This document shows positions 7,012 to 16,848 of a stretch of DNA of 64,000 nucleotides, one piece after another. The DNA comes from Acidimicrobiaceae bacterium (GTDB taxonomy: Bacteria; Actinomycetota; Acidimicrobiia; Acidimicrobiales; Ilumatobacteraceae). Within the stretch, counting starts at the first letter, position 1. Each line of letters begins with the position of its first letter. Location of the stretch: NCBI GenBank assembly GCA_020637235.1, contig JACJWG010000004.1:224463-288462 (forward strand), read 5' to 3'. The notes below the pieces were generated by a model, which saw only the letters and a list, made by a program, of their open reading frames with translations, was not told the DNA's origin and did no database searches. Position numbers and translations under genes: made by a program.

Positions 7012-8385
7012 ATGTCCACGACCACGTCGATCTACCTGAACGACAACTACGCACCGGTCACCGAGGAGGTCACCGCGTTCGACCTGCCCGTCGTCGGTGA
7101 GTTGCCGGCCGAGCTGAACGGCCGCTACCTCCGCAACGGCCCCAACCCCTTCGCCGACGTCGATCCTGCGGCTCATCACTGGTTCACGGGCGCCGGCATG
7201 GTGCACGGCGTCCGCCTCGCCGACGGCAGGGCAGCGTGGTACCGCAACCGCTACGTCGGCGGCACGGCGCTCAGCGCACACCGCGGCCTGCCCGACATCC
7301 CCGGACCCAACTGGAACGCCTCGGACTCCGGCCCCAACACCAACGTCGGTGGGTTCGCCGGCACCACGTGGGCGATGGTGGAAGCGGGCGGCGTGCCCGT
7401 CGAGCTCACCTACGAGCTCGAGACGATCGGCCGGAACGACTTCGCGGGTACCTTGCCGGGCGCGTTCACCGCACACCCGAAGGTCGATGCCGACACCGGC
7501 GAGATGCACGCCGTCGTGTACGCCTGGCCGCAGTGGATGGATCACGTGCAGTACGTGGTCGTCGGCGCCGACGGGCGGGTGCGGCGCACGGTCGACGTGC
7601 CGTTGCCGGGCATGTCGATGGTGCACGACATGTCGCTCACGCAGAAGTACGCGGTGGTGTACGACATGCCGGTGACGGTCGATTTCGACCTCGCGTTCGC
7701 CGGGCGTTTCCCGTTCCGCTGGAACCCCGGATACGGCAGCCGTCTCGGTCTGCTGCCGCGCGAGGGCGCTGCCGACGAGATCGTGTGGGTGGAGGTGCCG
7801 ATCAGCTACGTGTTCCACCCGATGAACGCGTACGACGTGGTCGGCGGGCCCGACGACGGCAAGGTGGTGATCGACCTGTGCGTGTACGACCGCATGTTCG
7901 AACACGACCTGCTCGGCCCCTTCGGCGACGGCTTCGCCCGGCTCGAGCGCTGGACCCTCGACCCGGCGACACGCACCACCTCGACCGTCGTGATCGACGA
8001 GTCGCGCTCCGAGTTCCCGCGCCACCGCGGCTCGCTCACCGCCAAGCCCTACCGCTACGGCTACTGCGCGAGCCCCGATCTGCAGCCGGGCTGGCCGACG
8101 CTGAAGTACGACCTGCACACCGGCGAGCGACAGGTGTTCGACCACGGGCCCGGGCGCAGTGCCGGCGAGCCGGTGTTCGTCGGTCGGCAGGGCTCGACCG
8201 TCGAGGACGACGGCTGGCTGATCACCTTCGTGCACGACGCCACGAACGGCGGCGCCGAGCTCGTCGTGATCGACGCCCAGGACTTCGGCCGTGGCTACGT
8301 GGCCCAGGTGACGCTGCCCCAGCGCGTGCCGTACGGCTTCCACGGCAACTGGGTCAGCGACCGCAGCGTGCCGCCGTCCGGCTGA
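7012..8385 (+). CDS. Carotenoid oxygenase (RPE65/CCD family), cytoplasmic
   Basis: A 457-residue seven-bladed propeller oxygenase. The four iron histidines are visible in their family contexts: H155 (TAHPKVD), H205 (VHDMS), H269 (VFHPMNAYD) and H444 (YGFHGNW). The N-terminal LNGRYLRNGPNPF and GMVHGVRL are also diagnostic. These enzymes cleave carotenoid, apocarotenoid or stilbene double bonds with O2. The open frame reaches 6928, but ATG 7012 has GGGAGG 5 nt upstream. No export signal is present, unlike its paralogue at 33259. The substrate is not predictable. A 14-nt repeat array follows the stop. Confidence 0.93.
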   Translation: MSTTTSIYLNDNYAPVTEEVTAFDLPVVGELPAELNGRYLRNGPNPFADVDPAAHHWFTGAGMVHGVRLADGRAAWYRNRYVGGTALSAHRGLPDIPGPNWNASDSGPNTNVGGFAGTTWAMVEAGGVPVELTYELETIGRNDFAGTLPGAFTAHPKVDADTGEMHAVVYAWPQWMDHVQYVVVGADGRVRRTVDVPLPGMSMVHDMSLTQKYAVVYDMPVTVDFDLAFAGRFPFRWNPGYGSRLGLLPREGAADEIVWVEVPISYVFHPMNAYDVVGGPDDGKVVIDLCVYDRMFEHDLLGPFGDGFARLERWTLDPATRTTSTVVIDESRSEFPRHRGSLTAKPYRYGYCASPDLQPGWPTLKYDLHTGERQVFDHGPGRSAGEPVFVGRQGSTVEDDGWLITFVHDATNGGAELVVIDAQDFGRGYVAQVTLPQRVPYGFHGNWVSDRSVPPSG

Positions 8386-8401
8386 CGAGCCGGTCGCGCG
8401 C

Positions 8402-8471
8402 AGCCCATCGGGTCCAGCCCATCGGGTTCAGCCCATCGGGTTCAGCCCATCGGGTTCAGCCCATCGGGTTC
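8402..8471. repeat. Five tandem copies of a 14-nt unit between convergent genes
   Basis: AGCCCATCGGGTTC is repeated five times without spacers (8402, 8416, 8430, 8444, 8458); the first copy ends in GTCC. The array fills the gap between the carotenoid oxygenase stop and the glucosidase stop (8470-8472) and runs into that stop codon. Confidence 0.95.
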
Positions 8472-10872
8472 AGCAGACGACGGAGCCGGCGGGGGCGAGG
8501 TCGCGGGACGAGGCGCCGACGAGCACGTGGTAGGCGCCGCCCGGCACCACCCAGCCGTGGCTCGCCACGTCCCAGATCGCGAACGCTCGCTCGGGCAACC
8601 AGATGGTGGCGGTCGCCGTGTCGCCCGGCGCGACGTCGACGCGGGCGAAGCCGCGCAGTTCGCGGCGCGGCCGGCGCGGACCGTCGCTGGGTGCCTCGAC
8701 GTAGCACTGCACCACCGTCGATCCCGGGCGCGAGCCGGTGTTGGTGATCGGCACCGTCACCGTGATCCCGTCGGCCACGGTGCCGCTGATCGAGGCGCCG
8801 CCGATCGCCCAGGTCGTGTACCCGAGCCCGTGGCCGAAGGGGAAGCGCGGCTCGATCTCGCGGGCGTCGTACCACCGGTAGCCGATGAACTGGTGCTCGT
8901 CGTAGCGAGCGAGGCCGCCCTCGCCCGGGTGCGACAAGTACGCCGGTGTGTCCTCCAGGCGGGCCGGGATGGTCATCGGCAGGCGGCCGCCCGGCTCGGC
9001 CACGCCGAACAGCACATCGGCGATCGCGTTGCCCATCTCCTCACCGGGGAACCACACCTGCATCACGGCGCCGACGTCCTCGAGCCAGGGCATCGACACC
9101 GGCGACCCCGCGTTGATCACGACGATCGTCGACGGGTTCACCTCGGCGACGCGGCGCACGAGCTCGTCCTGGCGGCCCGGCAGGTCCATCGTGGTTCGGT
9201 CCTCGCCCTCGGTCTCCCAGTCGGCGTTGGTGCCCACCACCACGACGGCCACGTCGGCATCGCGAGCCGCGGCGACGGCGAGCTCGACACCGTCGTCCGG
9301 CTCGGGCCCCTCGACGCCGATCATCAGCCCGCGCATCATCGGCGACGGCCAGAGCCCGAGGTCCACCTCGACCTGCACCGGCACCCCGGCGTCGAGCTCG
9401 ACGCGCGCACGGATCTCGGGGCTCGCGTTGCCGAACAGCGCGCCGCCCGTCTGCGGCGTCGACAGGTCGACCACCACCTCGCCGTCGACGCGCACCACGG
9501 CCGGTCCGGCCGCCACCACGCCGATCGTCCACGTGCCCGCCGTCTCCGGCACGAACGAGCCGCTGACCACGGCGCCGAAGTGATGGCGGTCGATGCCGGG
9601 CGCCGGCTCGTCCATCCAGACGAGGGTCAACCGCTCGACGTGCTGGCGGGCCTCGTTGCCGTGCACGTCGACGTACGAGACGTCGAACTCGCCGCGCAGT
9701 GCGGGCAGCCGCTTGTCGATCCGGCACCCCTCGACGTGGGTGACGTCGACGCCGCGCTCGCGCAACACCTCGAGCAGTGCGGACGGGCGGTTGGCCCGCA
9801 CCTGCGCGCTGCCCCCACCCTGGATGCGGCCGCGCGCGGCGTTGGGACCGATCAGCGCGATGCGTCGCCCGGGGGCGAGGGGGAGCGTCGCCACGCCGTC
9901 GTCGCCGGTGCGGTTGGTGAGGAGGACCGATGCGCGGATGGCGGCGCGTCGGATGACGTCGCGGGTGTCGGCCGAGTCGTCGGTGGCCTCGGGCAGCGGT
10001 GCGGCATCGGCGTCGAGGCCGCACCAGTCGAACAACCGCAGCAGGCGTCGGACGCACTCGTCGACGTGCGCGGGATCCACCTCGCCGTCACGGACGGCCC
10101 GCACCAACTGCTCGCCCCGCTCGCGGGTGGGTCCGGGCATCTCGAGGTCGAGCCCCGCCAGCGCGGAGGCGACGGTGTCGTGGCGGGCGAACCAGTCGCT
10201 CACCACCACGCCGTCCCATCCCCACTCGTCGCGCAGCAGGCTGCGCATCAACCCGAGGTCGTCGGCCACGTAGCGACCGTTGACGCGGTTGTAGCTGCTC
10301 ATCATCGAGCGCGCGTCGGCGCCACCTTCGTCGACCGGACGCACCGCCGCCTCGAACGGCACCAGGTACAGCTCGCGCATGGTGCGCTCGTCCACCTCGC
10401 TCGAGATGGTCATCCGCTCGAACTCGGTGTCGTTGGCGACGAAGTGTTTGATGCAGGCCGCGACCCGCTCGTGCTGGACCCCGCGGACGTAGGCCACGGC
10501 GAGGTGCGCCGTGAGCGTCGGATCCTCGCTCATGCACTCGAAGTTGCGGCCGCCGATGGGGGTGCGATGGAGGTTGACGGTGGGAGCGAGCAGCATCTGT
10601 GCCCCTTTCGAACGGCACTCGCGCCCGAGCGCCCGCCCGACCTCCTCGACGAGCTCGGGATCGAACGTGGCACCGAGGGCCGTGCCACAGGGGAACGACG
10701 CCGAGGCCGGGCCGCTCCACGACGTGCCGCGCACGCCGGCCGGACCGTCGCTGCACCGCAGCACCGGCACGCCCGGGACCGCTGCGGTGTGCCAGCTGTC
10801 GGCACCGGACATGAGCGCCACCTTCTGTTCGAGGGTGAGGCGGGCGAGGATCTCGTCGACGTCGATCGGCAT
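8470..10872 (-). CDS. GH3 beta-glucosidase with PA14 insert
   Basis: An 800-residue glycoside hydrolase family 3 enzyme. The N-terminal (alpha/beta)8 domain holds KHFVANDTE, MSSYNRVNG and the nucleophile D226 in GVVVSDWFARH. A PA14 domain is inserted near residues 390-530 (GSFVPETAGTWTIGVVAAGPAVVRVDGE region). The second GH3 domain follows (VVVVGTNADWETEGEDR, DLPGRQDELV), with an Fn3-like end. It should release glucose or similar sugars from beta-glycosides, and the PA14 domain often shapes specificity. No signal peptide is seen, so it is cytoplasmic. ATG 10872 is preferred over the frame opening at 10944, which adds an unrelated tail. Confidence 0.93.
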   Translation of the reverse strand: MPIDVDEILARLTLEQKVALMSGADSWHTAAVPGVPVLRCSDGPAGVRGTSWSGPASASFPCGTALGATFDPELVEEVGRALGRECRSKGAQMLLAPTVNLHRTPIGGRNFECMSEDPTLTAHLAVAYVRGVQHERVAACIKHFVANDTEFERMTISSEVDERTMRELYLVPFEAAVRPVDEGGADARSMMSSYNRVNGRYVADDLGLMRSLLRDEWGWDGVVVSDWFARHDTVASALAGLDLEMPGPTRERGEQLVRAVRDGEVDPAHVDECVRRLLRLFDWCGLDADAAPLPEATDDSADTRDVIRRAAIRASVLLTNRTGDDGVATLPLAPGRRIALIGPNAARGRIQGGGSAQVRANRPSALLEVLRERGVDVTHVEGCRIDKRLPALRGEFDVSYVDVHGNEARQHVERLTLVWMDEPAPGIDRHHFGAVVSGSFVPETAGTWTIGVVAAGPAVVRVDGEVVVDLSTPQTGGALFGNASPEIRARVELDAGVPVQVEVDLGLWPSPMMRGLMIGVEGPEPDDGVELAVAAARDADVAVVVVGTNADWETEGEDRTTMDLPGRQDELVRRVAEVNPSTIVVINAGSPVSMPWLEDVGAVMQVWFPGEEMGNAIADVLFGVAEPGGRLPMTIPARLEDTPAYLSHPGEGGLARYDEHQFIGYRWYDAREIEPRFPFGHGLGYTTWAIGGASISGTVADGITVTVPITNTGSRPGSTVVQCYVEAPSDGPRRPRRELRGFARVDVAPGDTATATIWLPERAFAIWDVASHGWVVPGGAYHVLVGASSRDLAPAGSVVC

Positions 10873-11017
10873 GCCCGGAGTCTGGCAGAGCCCGCTCGAC
10901 GGACGAACCACGTGCGCACCACCCTGCTCGACACGGGTCGTCACCCGTGCGGAGGGTCACTCGATCGGTGACGCGTAGGTCCCCGCGACGTCGGGACCTC
11001 GTACCCGGGTGTTCGAA

Positions 11018-11039
11018 ATTGATTGCGCAGACAATCAAT
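11018..11039. promoter_or_regulatory. AT-rich inverted repeat, operator-like
   Basis: ATTGATTG (11018-11025) and CAATCAAT (11032-11039) form a perfect 8-bp inverted repeat around CGCAGA. It is conspicuously AT-rich in this GC-rich DNA and ends 42 bp before the membrane protein start at 11082. Size and symmetry suit a dimeric MarR- or TetR-type repressor. Confidence 0.5.
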
Positions 11040-11081
11040 CCGACGACACGAACGTGTCGACGGACAAAGGGGTCGAACAAG

Positions 11082-11738
11082 ATGAAGCGTCGCACATTGG
11101 ACATCGCATTCAGCGTCGGTGGTCTGCTCTTCGGCGTGCTGCTGCTGGTGCTGGGACTGGTGCTCACCAACCAGGCCAACTTCGCCGAGGACTACGTGAC
11201 CGAGCAGCTCTCCGAGCAGCAGATCTCCTTCACGCCCGCCGAGGCGCTGAGCGAGGAAGAGGCGGCCTCCGCCTGCCTCGTGGAATTCGCCGGCACGCCG
11301 CTCGACAGTGGCGCGAAGGCCGAGTGCTACGCCAACGACTACATCGCACTGCACATGCGTGAGAGCGCCACGGGCGCCGGGTACGAAGGCGCCACCTACG
11401 CCACGCTCGGTGGCGTGCAGCGCGAGATCCGCGCCGAGCTCCAGGCCGCCACGGACGCCGGCGATCCGACCGAGGAGATCCAGGGTCGCCTCGACGCCGT
11501 CAACGGTCTCCGTGAGACCATGTTCAAGGGCGACACCCTCCGGGGCCTGCTCCTCACCACCTACGGCTTCAGCATCTTCGGTGAGCGGGCCGCCCTGGCC
11601 GCCACGATCGTCTACATCTTCGCTGCGGTGATGGTGCTGCTGGCGATCGCCGGTCTGGTCCACGCCTTCACCACCAAGAAGGACGAGACCGTGCTGTTCG
11701 TGGCCCACGAGCCCGTGCGGGAGCCCGTGACGGTGTGA
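11082..11738 (+). CDS. Two-TM membrane protein, function unknown
   Basis: A 218-residue protein. TM1 (~9-31, FSVGGLLFGVLLLVLGLVL) and TM2 (~165-190, ALAATIVYIFAAVMVLLAIAG) flank an external loop of ~130 residues with two cysteines (SACLVEF, AECYAND) that could form a disulfide. The C-terminus is short and charged. I do not recognise a named family, though similar unnamed proteins are common in actinobacteria. ATG 11082 has AAAGGGG upstream. An AT-rich inverted repeat upstream suggests repressor control, and a UUCG-loop terminator follows. Confidence 0.75.
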   Translation: MKRRTLDIAFSVGGLLFGVLLLVLGLVLTNQANFAEDYVTEQLSEQQISFTPAEALSEEEAASACLVEFAGTPLDSGAKAECYANDYIALHMRESATGAGYEGATYATLGGVQREIRAELQAATDAGDPTEEIQGRLDAVNGLRETMFKGDTLRGLLLTTYGFSIFGERAALAATIVYIFAAVMVLLAIAGLVHAFTTKKDETVLFVAHEPVREPVTV

Positions 11739-11789
11739 CACCACACCTCGCCGACGGAGCCCGCCCGGCCCGTCGGACGGGACCACCAC

Positions 11790-11825
11790 CGAACGACCCC
11801 CGGGGTTCGCCCCGGGGGTCGTTCG
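11790..11825 (+). terminator. UUCG-loop intrinsic terminator
   Basis: GAACGACCCCCGGGG (11791-11805) pairs perfectly with 11810-11824 around a TTCG tetraloop, and the 11790/11825 C-G pair makes 16 bp. It lies 52 bp after the membrane protein stop. A single copy of the 43-nt palindrome starts 6 bp further on. Confidence 0.85.
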
Positions 11826-11830
11826 CGTCA

Positions 11831-11873
11831 TCCGTGAGCCGGATGCGCACCGGCAGCGCATCGCGCTCACGAA
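11831..11873. repeat. 43-nt palindrome, single copy
   Basis: A 43-nt imperfect palindrome of the family also found at 21765-21911 and 60027-60121. The arms begin TCCGTGAGC and end GCTCACGAA, and the inner GATGCGC/GCGCATC arms flank a short GC-rich loop. It is intergenic, directly after a terminator and 58 bp before the GNAT gene. Confidence 0.85.
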
Positions 11874-11930
11874 CGGCCTCGGGGGCCGATCGACGTCCGC
11901 AGACCGGATCCGACGAGGCAGACTGCGGCG

Positions 11931-12821
11931 ATGCGCCTGCGTCCGGCGGATCCCACCGACCCCTCGGAGATCGCAGCGATCCGCGAGGTGTGCGTCGCCG
12001 CCGGCGCCGACACCGGCGGTTCGTTCGACGCATACCTCGCTCACGTCGCCCGTCACGGTGCGCTGATCGTGGCCGTCGCCGGCCGTGAGGTCGTCGGGGT
12101 CGGTGGGGTGATCGACCTCGCCGCGACCGCGTTCGTGACCGACCTGTTCGTGCGCCCCGACCACCACGGCCGCGGGGCCGGCGGTGCGATCCTCGGCGCG
12201 CTGGTGGACGACCGGCCGGTGCGCACCACGTTCAGCACGTCGCACCCGGCCGCGCTCGCCGCCTACCGGCGGGTGGGGATGCACGAACGCTGGCCGGTGC
12301 GATACCTCCGCGGTGTGGTGGCGGGCTCGAGCGAGCCACGTCCGAGCCCGACGGTGTCGGACGAACGACTGCGACGCCTCGCCCGCACCGAGCTCTGGGG
12401 ACACCTGCGTTCCACCGGTGCCGCGCTGCTGGCGTTGGACGGCGGCGCCGTGGCCGCGGTGCGCGTCGACCCCGGGCCGGGCAGGCGCTCAGGTGAACGG
12501 GTCGCCCACGTCGTCCGTGTGACGACCGGTGACGACACCGACGAGCGCCGTGAGCGCGAGCAGCGCGACGCCGACGATCGCCGCCGTGCGGCCCTTGCCC
12601 TGCGCGCCCTGTGGACGCACCTCGGCGCCGGCCACCGTGTCGTGCTGCACCTGCCCGACCGATCGGCCGGCGGCGACGCCGACGACGCCGACGACGTCCG
12701 CCTCGCCTCGCTCGTGCCCGGCCTCGTCGAGGTGCGCGAGTTCGACCGCGACCGGTGCTGCAGCACCCTCGCCCGCCCGGTCGACGCCTCGCTCGTCGCC
12801 GTGCACCCCGGGCTCTGCTGA
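11931..12821 (+). CDS. GNAT-family acetyltransferase
   Basis: A 296-residue protein. The N-terminal GNAT domain is clear: IREVCVAAGADTGG..., then FVTDLFVRPDHHGRGAGGAILGAL with the acetyl-CoA loop, and HPAALAAYRRVGMHE. The second half looks like a degenerate second GNAT-like domain and ends in VHPGLC, as such proteins do. The substrate is unknown. A CAGACT box lies 6 nt before ATG 11931. Its last 333 nt lie exactly codon-on-codon opposite the end of the yihY gene, so one stretch of DNA is open and apparently used on both strands. Confidence 0.8.
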   Translation: MRLRPADPTDPSEIAAIREVCVAAGADTGGSFDAYLAHVARHGALIVAVAGREVVGVGGVIDLAATAFVTDLFVRPDHHGRGAGGAILGALVDDRPVRTTFSTSHPAALAAYRRVGMHERWPVRYLRGVVAGSSEPRPSPTVSDERLRRLARTELWGHLRSTGAALLALDGGAVAAVRVDPGPGRRSGERVAHVVRVTTGDDTDERREREQRDADDRRRAALALRALWTHLGAGHRVVLHLPDRSAGGDADDADDVRLASLVPGLVEVREFDRDRCCSTLARPVDASLVAVHPGLC

Positions 12822-13766
12822 CCCGGCGGCGACCGCCGCGGCGGGTGCCGCGGCGGGTGCCGCCTCGTCCACCGTCCCGAAGGTCTCGGGAGCCACGGGC
12901 AACGCGCCCTCGCCGTCACCGTCGTACGGCGAGGTGGCCAGCGCCCGGTTGAGCTCGGCGCCCATGAGCGCCACCGTGGCGTGCAGGCTCAGCCAGCCGA
13001 GCAGCGCGATCACCGTCGCGAAGTCGCCGTACATGCTCTCGGCGTTCGACTGGGACCGGGTGATGATCGACGATCCCACCACCTGCAACAACGAGAACAG
13101 CACACCGGCGAACACCGAGCCGGGCACCACCGACCGCCACGTGAGCGCTCGACTCGTGAGCCAGCGATAGCTGAACGACAACACCAGGGCGTTGAGGAGC
13201 GCGGCAGCGCCGACGAGGCCGACGTTGCCGAGCGCCGGCAGACCTGCGGCCGCGACGATGCCGCTCAGCGCTGCGCTGCCGGCTTGCGCCAGGCCGATCA
13301 CGACGATGCCGCCGAGCGCTCGGACCCGTACCTGCACGAACGAGTTGCGATCGTCGACGGGGACCTCGTTGGTGTTGTCGAGCGCCGTCTGCAGGGCGAT
13401 GAACGCCTTCGTCCCGCTCCACAACGCGAGCAGCAGACCGACCACGAGGGCGACCACGCTGCCTTCCAGCGCCTCCGGGCTCGCCGCCAGCTTCGGACCG
13501 ATCAGCGGCAACTTGGCGAGCGCCGAGTCGACGATGTCCTCCCGCAGATCGGGGTTGCCCTCGAGCACGAAGCCGAGCACCGTCGTGAATACGAGGAACA
13601 ACGGGAAGATGGAGATGAACCCGAAGTAGGTGACGAGCGCCGACCCGGTGCTGCTCTGATGCACCCGGAAGCCGTCGAGCGTGCCGACGGCGGCATCGGC
13701 GAGACGCGACCGTCGACGCAGTGCCGTCACCTGAGGGCGACGAGTCCAGGGAACCTTGGCAGCCAT
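12489..13766 (-). CDS. YihY/BrkB-family inner membrane protein
   Basis: A 425-residue protein. The conserved six-TM YihY domain spans ~15-310 (SALVTYFGFISIFPLFLVFTTVLGFVL; YGDFATVIALLGWLSLHATVALMGAELNRAL). Members are envelope proteins of uncertain function, once misnamed ribonuclease BN. After residue ~310 comes an Ala-rich linker and a tail whose end (AAIVGVALLALTALVGVV) looks like a further TM helix. That tail is encoded antisense to the convergent GNAT gene and may be the by-product of an open antisense frame. The first in-frame stop is at 12489, so the tail should be made unless termination or editing intervenes. ATG 13766 begins MAAKVPWTRRP, as in relatives. Confidence 0.85.
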   Translation of the reverse strand: MAAKVPWTRRPQVTALRRRSRLADAAVGTLDGFRVHQSSTGSALVTYFGFISIFPLFLVFTTVLGFVLEGNPDLREDIVDSALAKLPLIGPKLAASPEALEGSVVALVVGLLLALWSGTKAFIALQTALDNTNEVPVDDRNSFVQVRVRALGGIVVIGLAQAGSAALSGIVAAAGLPALGNVGLVGAAALLNALVLSFSYRWLTSRALTWRSVVPGSVFAGVLFSLLQVVGSSIITRSQSNAESMYGDFATVIALLGWLSLHATVALMGAELNRALATSPYDGDGEGALPVAPETFGTVDEAAPAAAPAAAVAAGSAEPGVHGDERGVDRAGEGAAAPVAVELAHLDEAGHERGEADVVGVVGVAAGRSVGQVQHDTVAGAEVRPQGAQGKGRTAAIVGVALLALTALVGVVTGRHTDDVGDPFT

Positions 13767-13848
13767 GCGGGGCCGAAGCGTAGAGCGGTGCTCGTGGTGC
13801 GGGCCACCTTCGATCGTGGTGTTCACGCGGTCGTGAACTCGAGAGACG

Positions 13849-14520
13849 TCAGGCGGGCAGCCGCCAGTCGATCGGTGTCGCACCCACCTCGTCGAGCGCC
13901 GCGTTCGTGCGGCTGAACGGGCGGCTGCCGAAGAACCCCTGGTGTGCACTGAGCGGGGACGGGTGAGCACTCTGGATCACGACGTGCCGGGTGGTGTCGA
14001 CGAGCGACGCCTTGCGGCGAGCCGGCGCACCCCACAACAGGAACACCACACGGTCGGGTTTGTCGTTCACCGCACGCAGCACCTGGTCGGTGAACCGCTC
14101 CCAGCCCTTGCCGTGGTGCGATCCGGCCGCGCCACCGCGCACGGTGAGGCACGTGTTGAGCAGCAACACCCCCTGGTCGGCCCAATGTGCGAGGTCGCCG
14201 TGACCCGGTGGATCGATCCCGAGGTCGGTGCGCAGCTCCTGGAACACGTTCACCAACGACGGTGGCGGCTTCACGCCGCGCGCCACCGAGAAGCACAGAC
14301 CGTGGGCCTGACCCGGCCCGTGGTAGGGGTCCTGGCCGAGCAGCACCACCCGTGTGCGTTCGTGAGGGGTGAGATGCAGGGCCCGGAACACCTGGTCGAC
14401 GGGTGGATACACCGGAAACCGCTCGCGCTCGCTGCGGACGAAGGCCTGCAGGTCGTGCCAGTACGGCTCGTCGAACTCGCCGCGGAGCAGCGGGTTCCAG
14501 TCGGTGCGCGTGCCGGTCAC
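13849..14520 (-). CDS. ung: Uracil-DNA glycosylase, family 1
   Basis: A 223-residue Ung. The water-activating loop GQDPYHGPGQAHGL (D64), the uracil-binding LLLNTCLTVRGGAAGSH with its Asn, and the HPSPLS intercalation motif (H~186) are all present, so it should be active. It removes uracil from DNA to start base-excision repair. The start is GTG 14520. It lies 82 bp upstream of yihY on the same strand and is divergent from the ROK kinase. Confidence 0.96.
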   Translation of the reverse strand: MTGTRTDWNPLLRGEFDEPYWHDLQAFVRSERERFPVYPPVDQVFRALHLTPHERTRVVLLGQDPYHGPGQAHGLCFSVARGVKPPPSLVNVFQELRTDLGIDPPGHGDLAHWADQGVLLLNTCLTVRGGAAGSHHGKGWERFTDQVLRAVNDKPDRVVFLLWGAPARRKASLVDTTRHVVIQSAHPSPLSAHQGFFGSRPFSRTNAALDEVGATPIDWRLPA

Positions 14521-14585
14521 GGCTGACGATCATGGCATCGACCGCGCTCGCACGGCGAGACCCGGCCGTCGTCGTCCGGCGCCGC

Positions 14586-14591
14586 TACCGT
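14586..14591 (+). promoter_or_regulatory. -10 box of a leaderless promoter (ROK kinase)
   Basis: TACCGT with a 7-nt spacer before GTG 14599. The spacing favours GTG 14599 over the in-frame GTG at 14593. Confidence 0.5.
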
Positions 14592-14598
14592 CGTGGGG

Positions 14599-15795
<1,197 letters not shown>

Positions 15796-15919
15796 TCACG
15801 GTCGGGCGGACGCGACGAATCGTCGGCGGCGCACGTCAGGACTTCTGCGCCCGTCGGGGCGCGAGCACTCCGCCGGATCTGGCAGGGTTGCAGGCAGTGG
15901 CTCTCCTCTGGGTGGTGAC

Positions 15920-16825
15920 ATGACCAAGGTTCGTTCGTCCGACGGTTCGATGATCGACGATCGCCGCGGCCGCGGTGGCGGCGGTCGTGGGGGTGGGTTC
16001 CCCGGCCTCGGGGGTGGCGGTGGCCTGCCGTTCCCGATGAAGGCCGGTGGCGGACTGCTCGGGCTGATCGTCGTGATCGCGGCGGTCGTCCTCCCCCAGT
16101 TGCTCGGCTCGGGCGGCACGTCGAGCACGCTCTCGTCGGGCGACGTGACCCAGGACGCCGATGCCGCCGACGGCGCCTGCTCGAGCGAACAGGAGCAGGT
16201 GCTGTGCGGTGCGACCGTCGACGTGCAGACCTATTGGCAGTCGGCGCTCCCCGAGTTCTTCGACACCGAGTACCAGGTCACCCAGACCGTGTTCTTCAGC
16301 GGCGCGACGTCCACCGGGTGTGGCCAGGCGTCCTCGCAGACCGGCCCCTTCTACTGCCCGCTCGACAATCTCGTGTACTTCGACCTCGATTTCCTCGTCG
16401 CCCTCGAACAGCAGCTGATCGGGAAGTCGACCGACCTCGCGCAGCAGTACATCGTCGCCCACGAGTACGGCCATCACGTTCAGAACGTGCTCGGCACCAA
16501 CGCGCAGGTGCAGCAGGCCCAGCAGAACCGGCCCGACCTCGCGAACCAGTACTCGGTGGCACTCGAACTGCAGGCCGATTGCTATGCAGGGGTCTGGGTC
16601 GGCGACATCGCCCAGCGCGGCCTGCTCGAATCGTCGAGCGAGATCGACGAGGCGCTGGCAGCCGCCGAAGGCGTGGGCGACGACCGGATCCAGCAGAAGA
16701 CGCAGGGACGCATCGATCCGGAGTCGTGGACCCACGGCTCGTCGCAGCAGCGCCAGGACTGGTTCATGCGTGGCTTCAACACGATGGATCCCACACGCTG
16801 CAACACCTTCGACGAGGTGCTCTGA
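15920..16825 (+). CDS. Neutral zinc metallopeptidase, YpfJ family
   Basis: A 301-residue membrane-anchored protein. A Gly/Arg-rich cytoplasmic start is followed by a TM segment (~49-66, GLLGLIVVIAAVVLPQLL). The zinc-binding IVAHEYGHHVQNVLG contains HExxH, followed by ELQADCYAGVW with the third ligand. Four spaced cysteines suggest disulfides outside the cell. This matches the putative neutral zinc metallopeptidase family (PF04228); substrates are unknown. The frame is open far upstream through the ROK gene, but ATG 15920 gives the family N-terminus. The stop lies in a 13-nt tandem duplication. Confidence 0.9.
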   Translation: MTKVRSSDGSMIDDRRGRGGGGRGGGFPGLGGGGGLPFPMKAGGGLLGLIVVIAAVVLPQLLGSGGTSSTLSSGDVTQDADAADGACSSEQEQVLCGATVDVQTYWQSALPEFFDTEYQVTQTVFFSGATSTGCGQASSQTGPFYCPLDNLVYFDLDFLVALEQQLIGKSTDLAQQYIVAHEYGHHVQNVLGTNAQVQQAQQNRPDLANQYSVALELQADCYAGVWVGDIAQRGLLESSSEIDEALAAAEGVGDDRIQQKTQGRIDPESWTHGSSQQRQDWFMRGFNTMDPTRCNTFDEVL

Positions 16826-16836
16826 CGAGGTGCTCC
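16811..16836. repeat. 13-nt tandem duplication over a stop codon
   Basis: GACGAGGTGCTCT (16811-16823) is followed directly by GACGAGGTGCTCC (16824-16836). The metallopeptidase stop TGA (16823-16825) spans the junction. Confidence 0.9.
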
Positions 16837-16848
16837 GACGCGTCGGGC

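Noticed and set aside
8402..8471. Possible CRISPR-like array
   Set aside because: The 14-nt units are adjacent without unique spacers and are too short; no cas genes are near.
12529..13170. Plus-strand frame opposite yihY
   Set aside because: Low-complexity Ser/Thr/Pro text antisense to conserved YihY segments.
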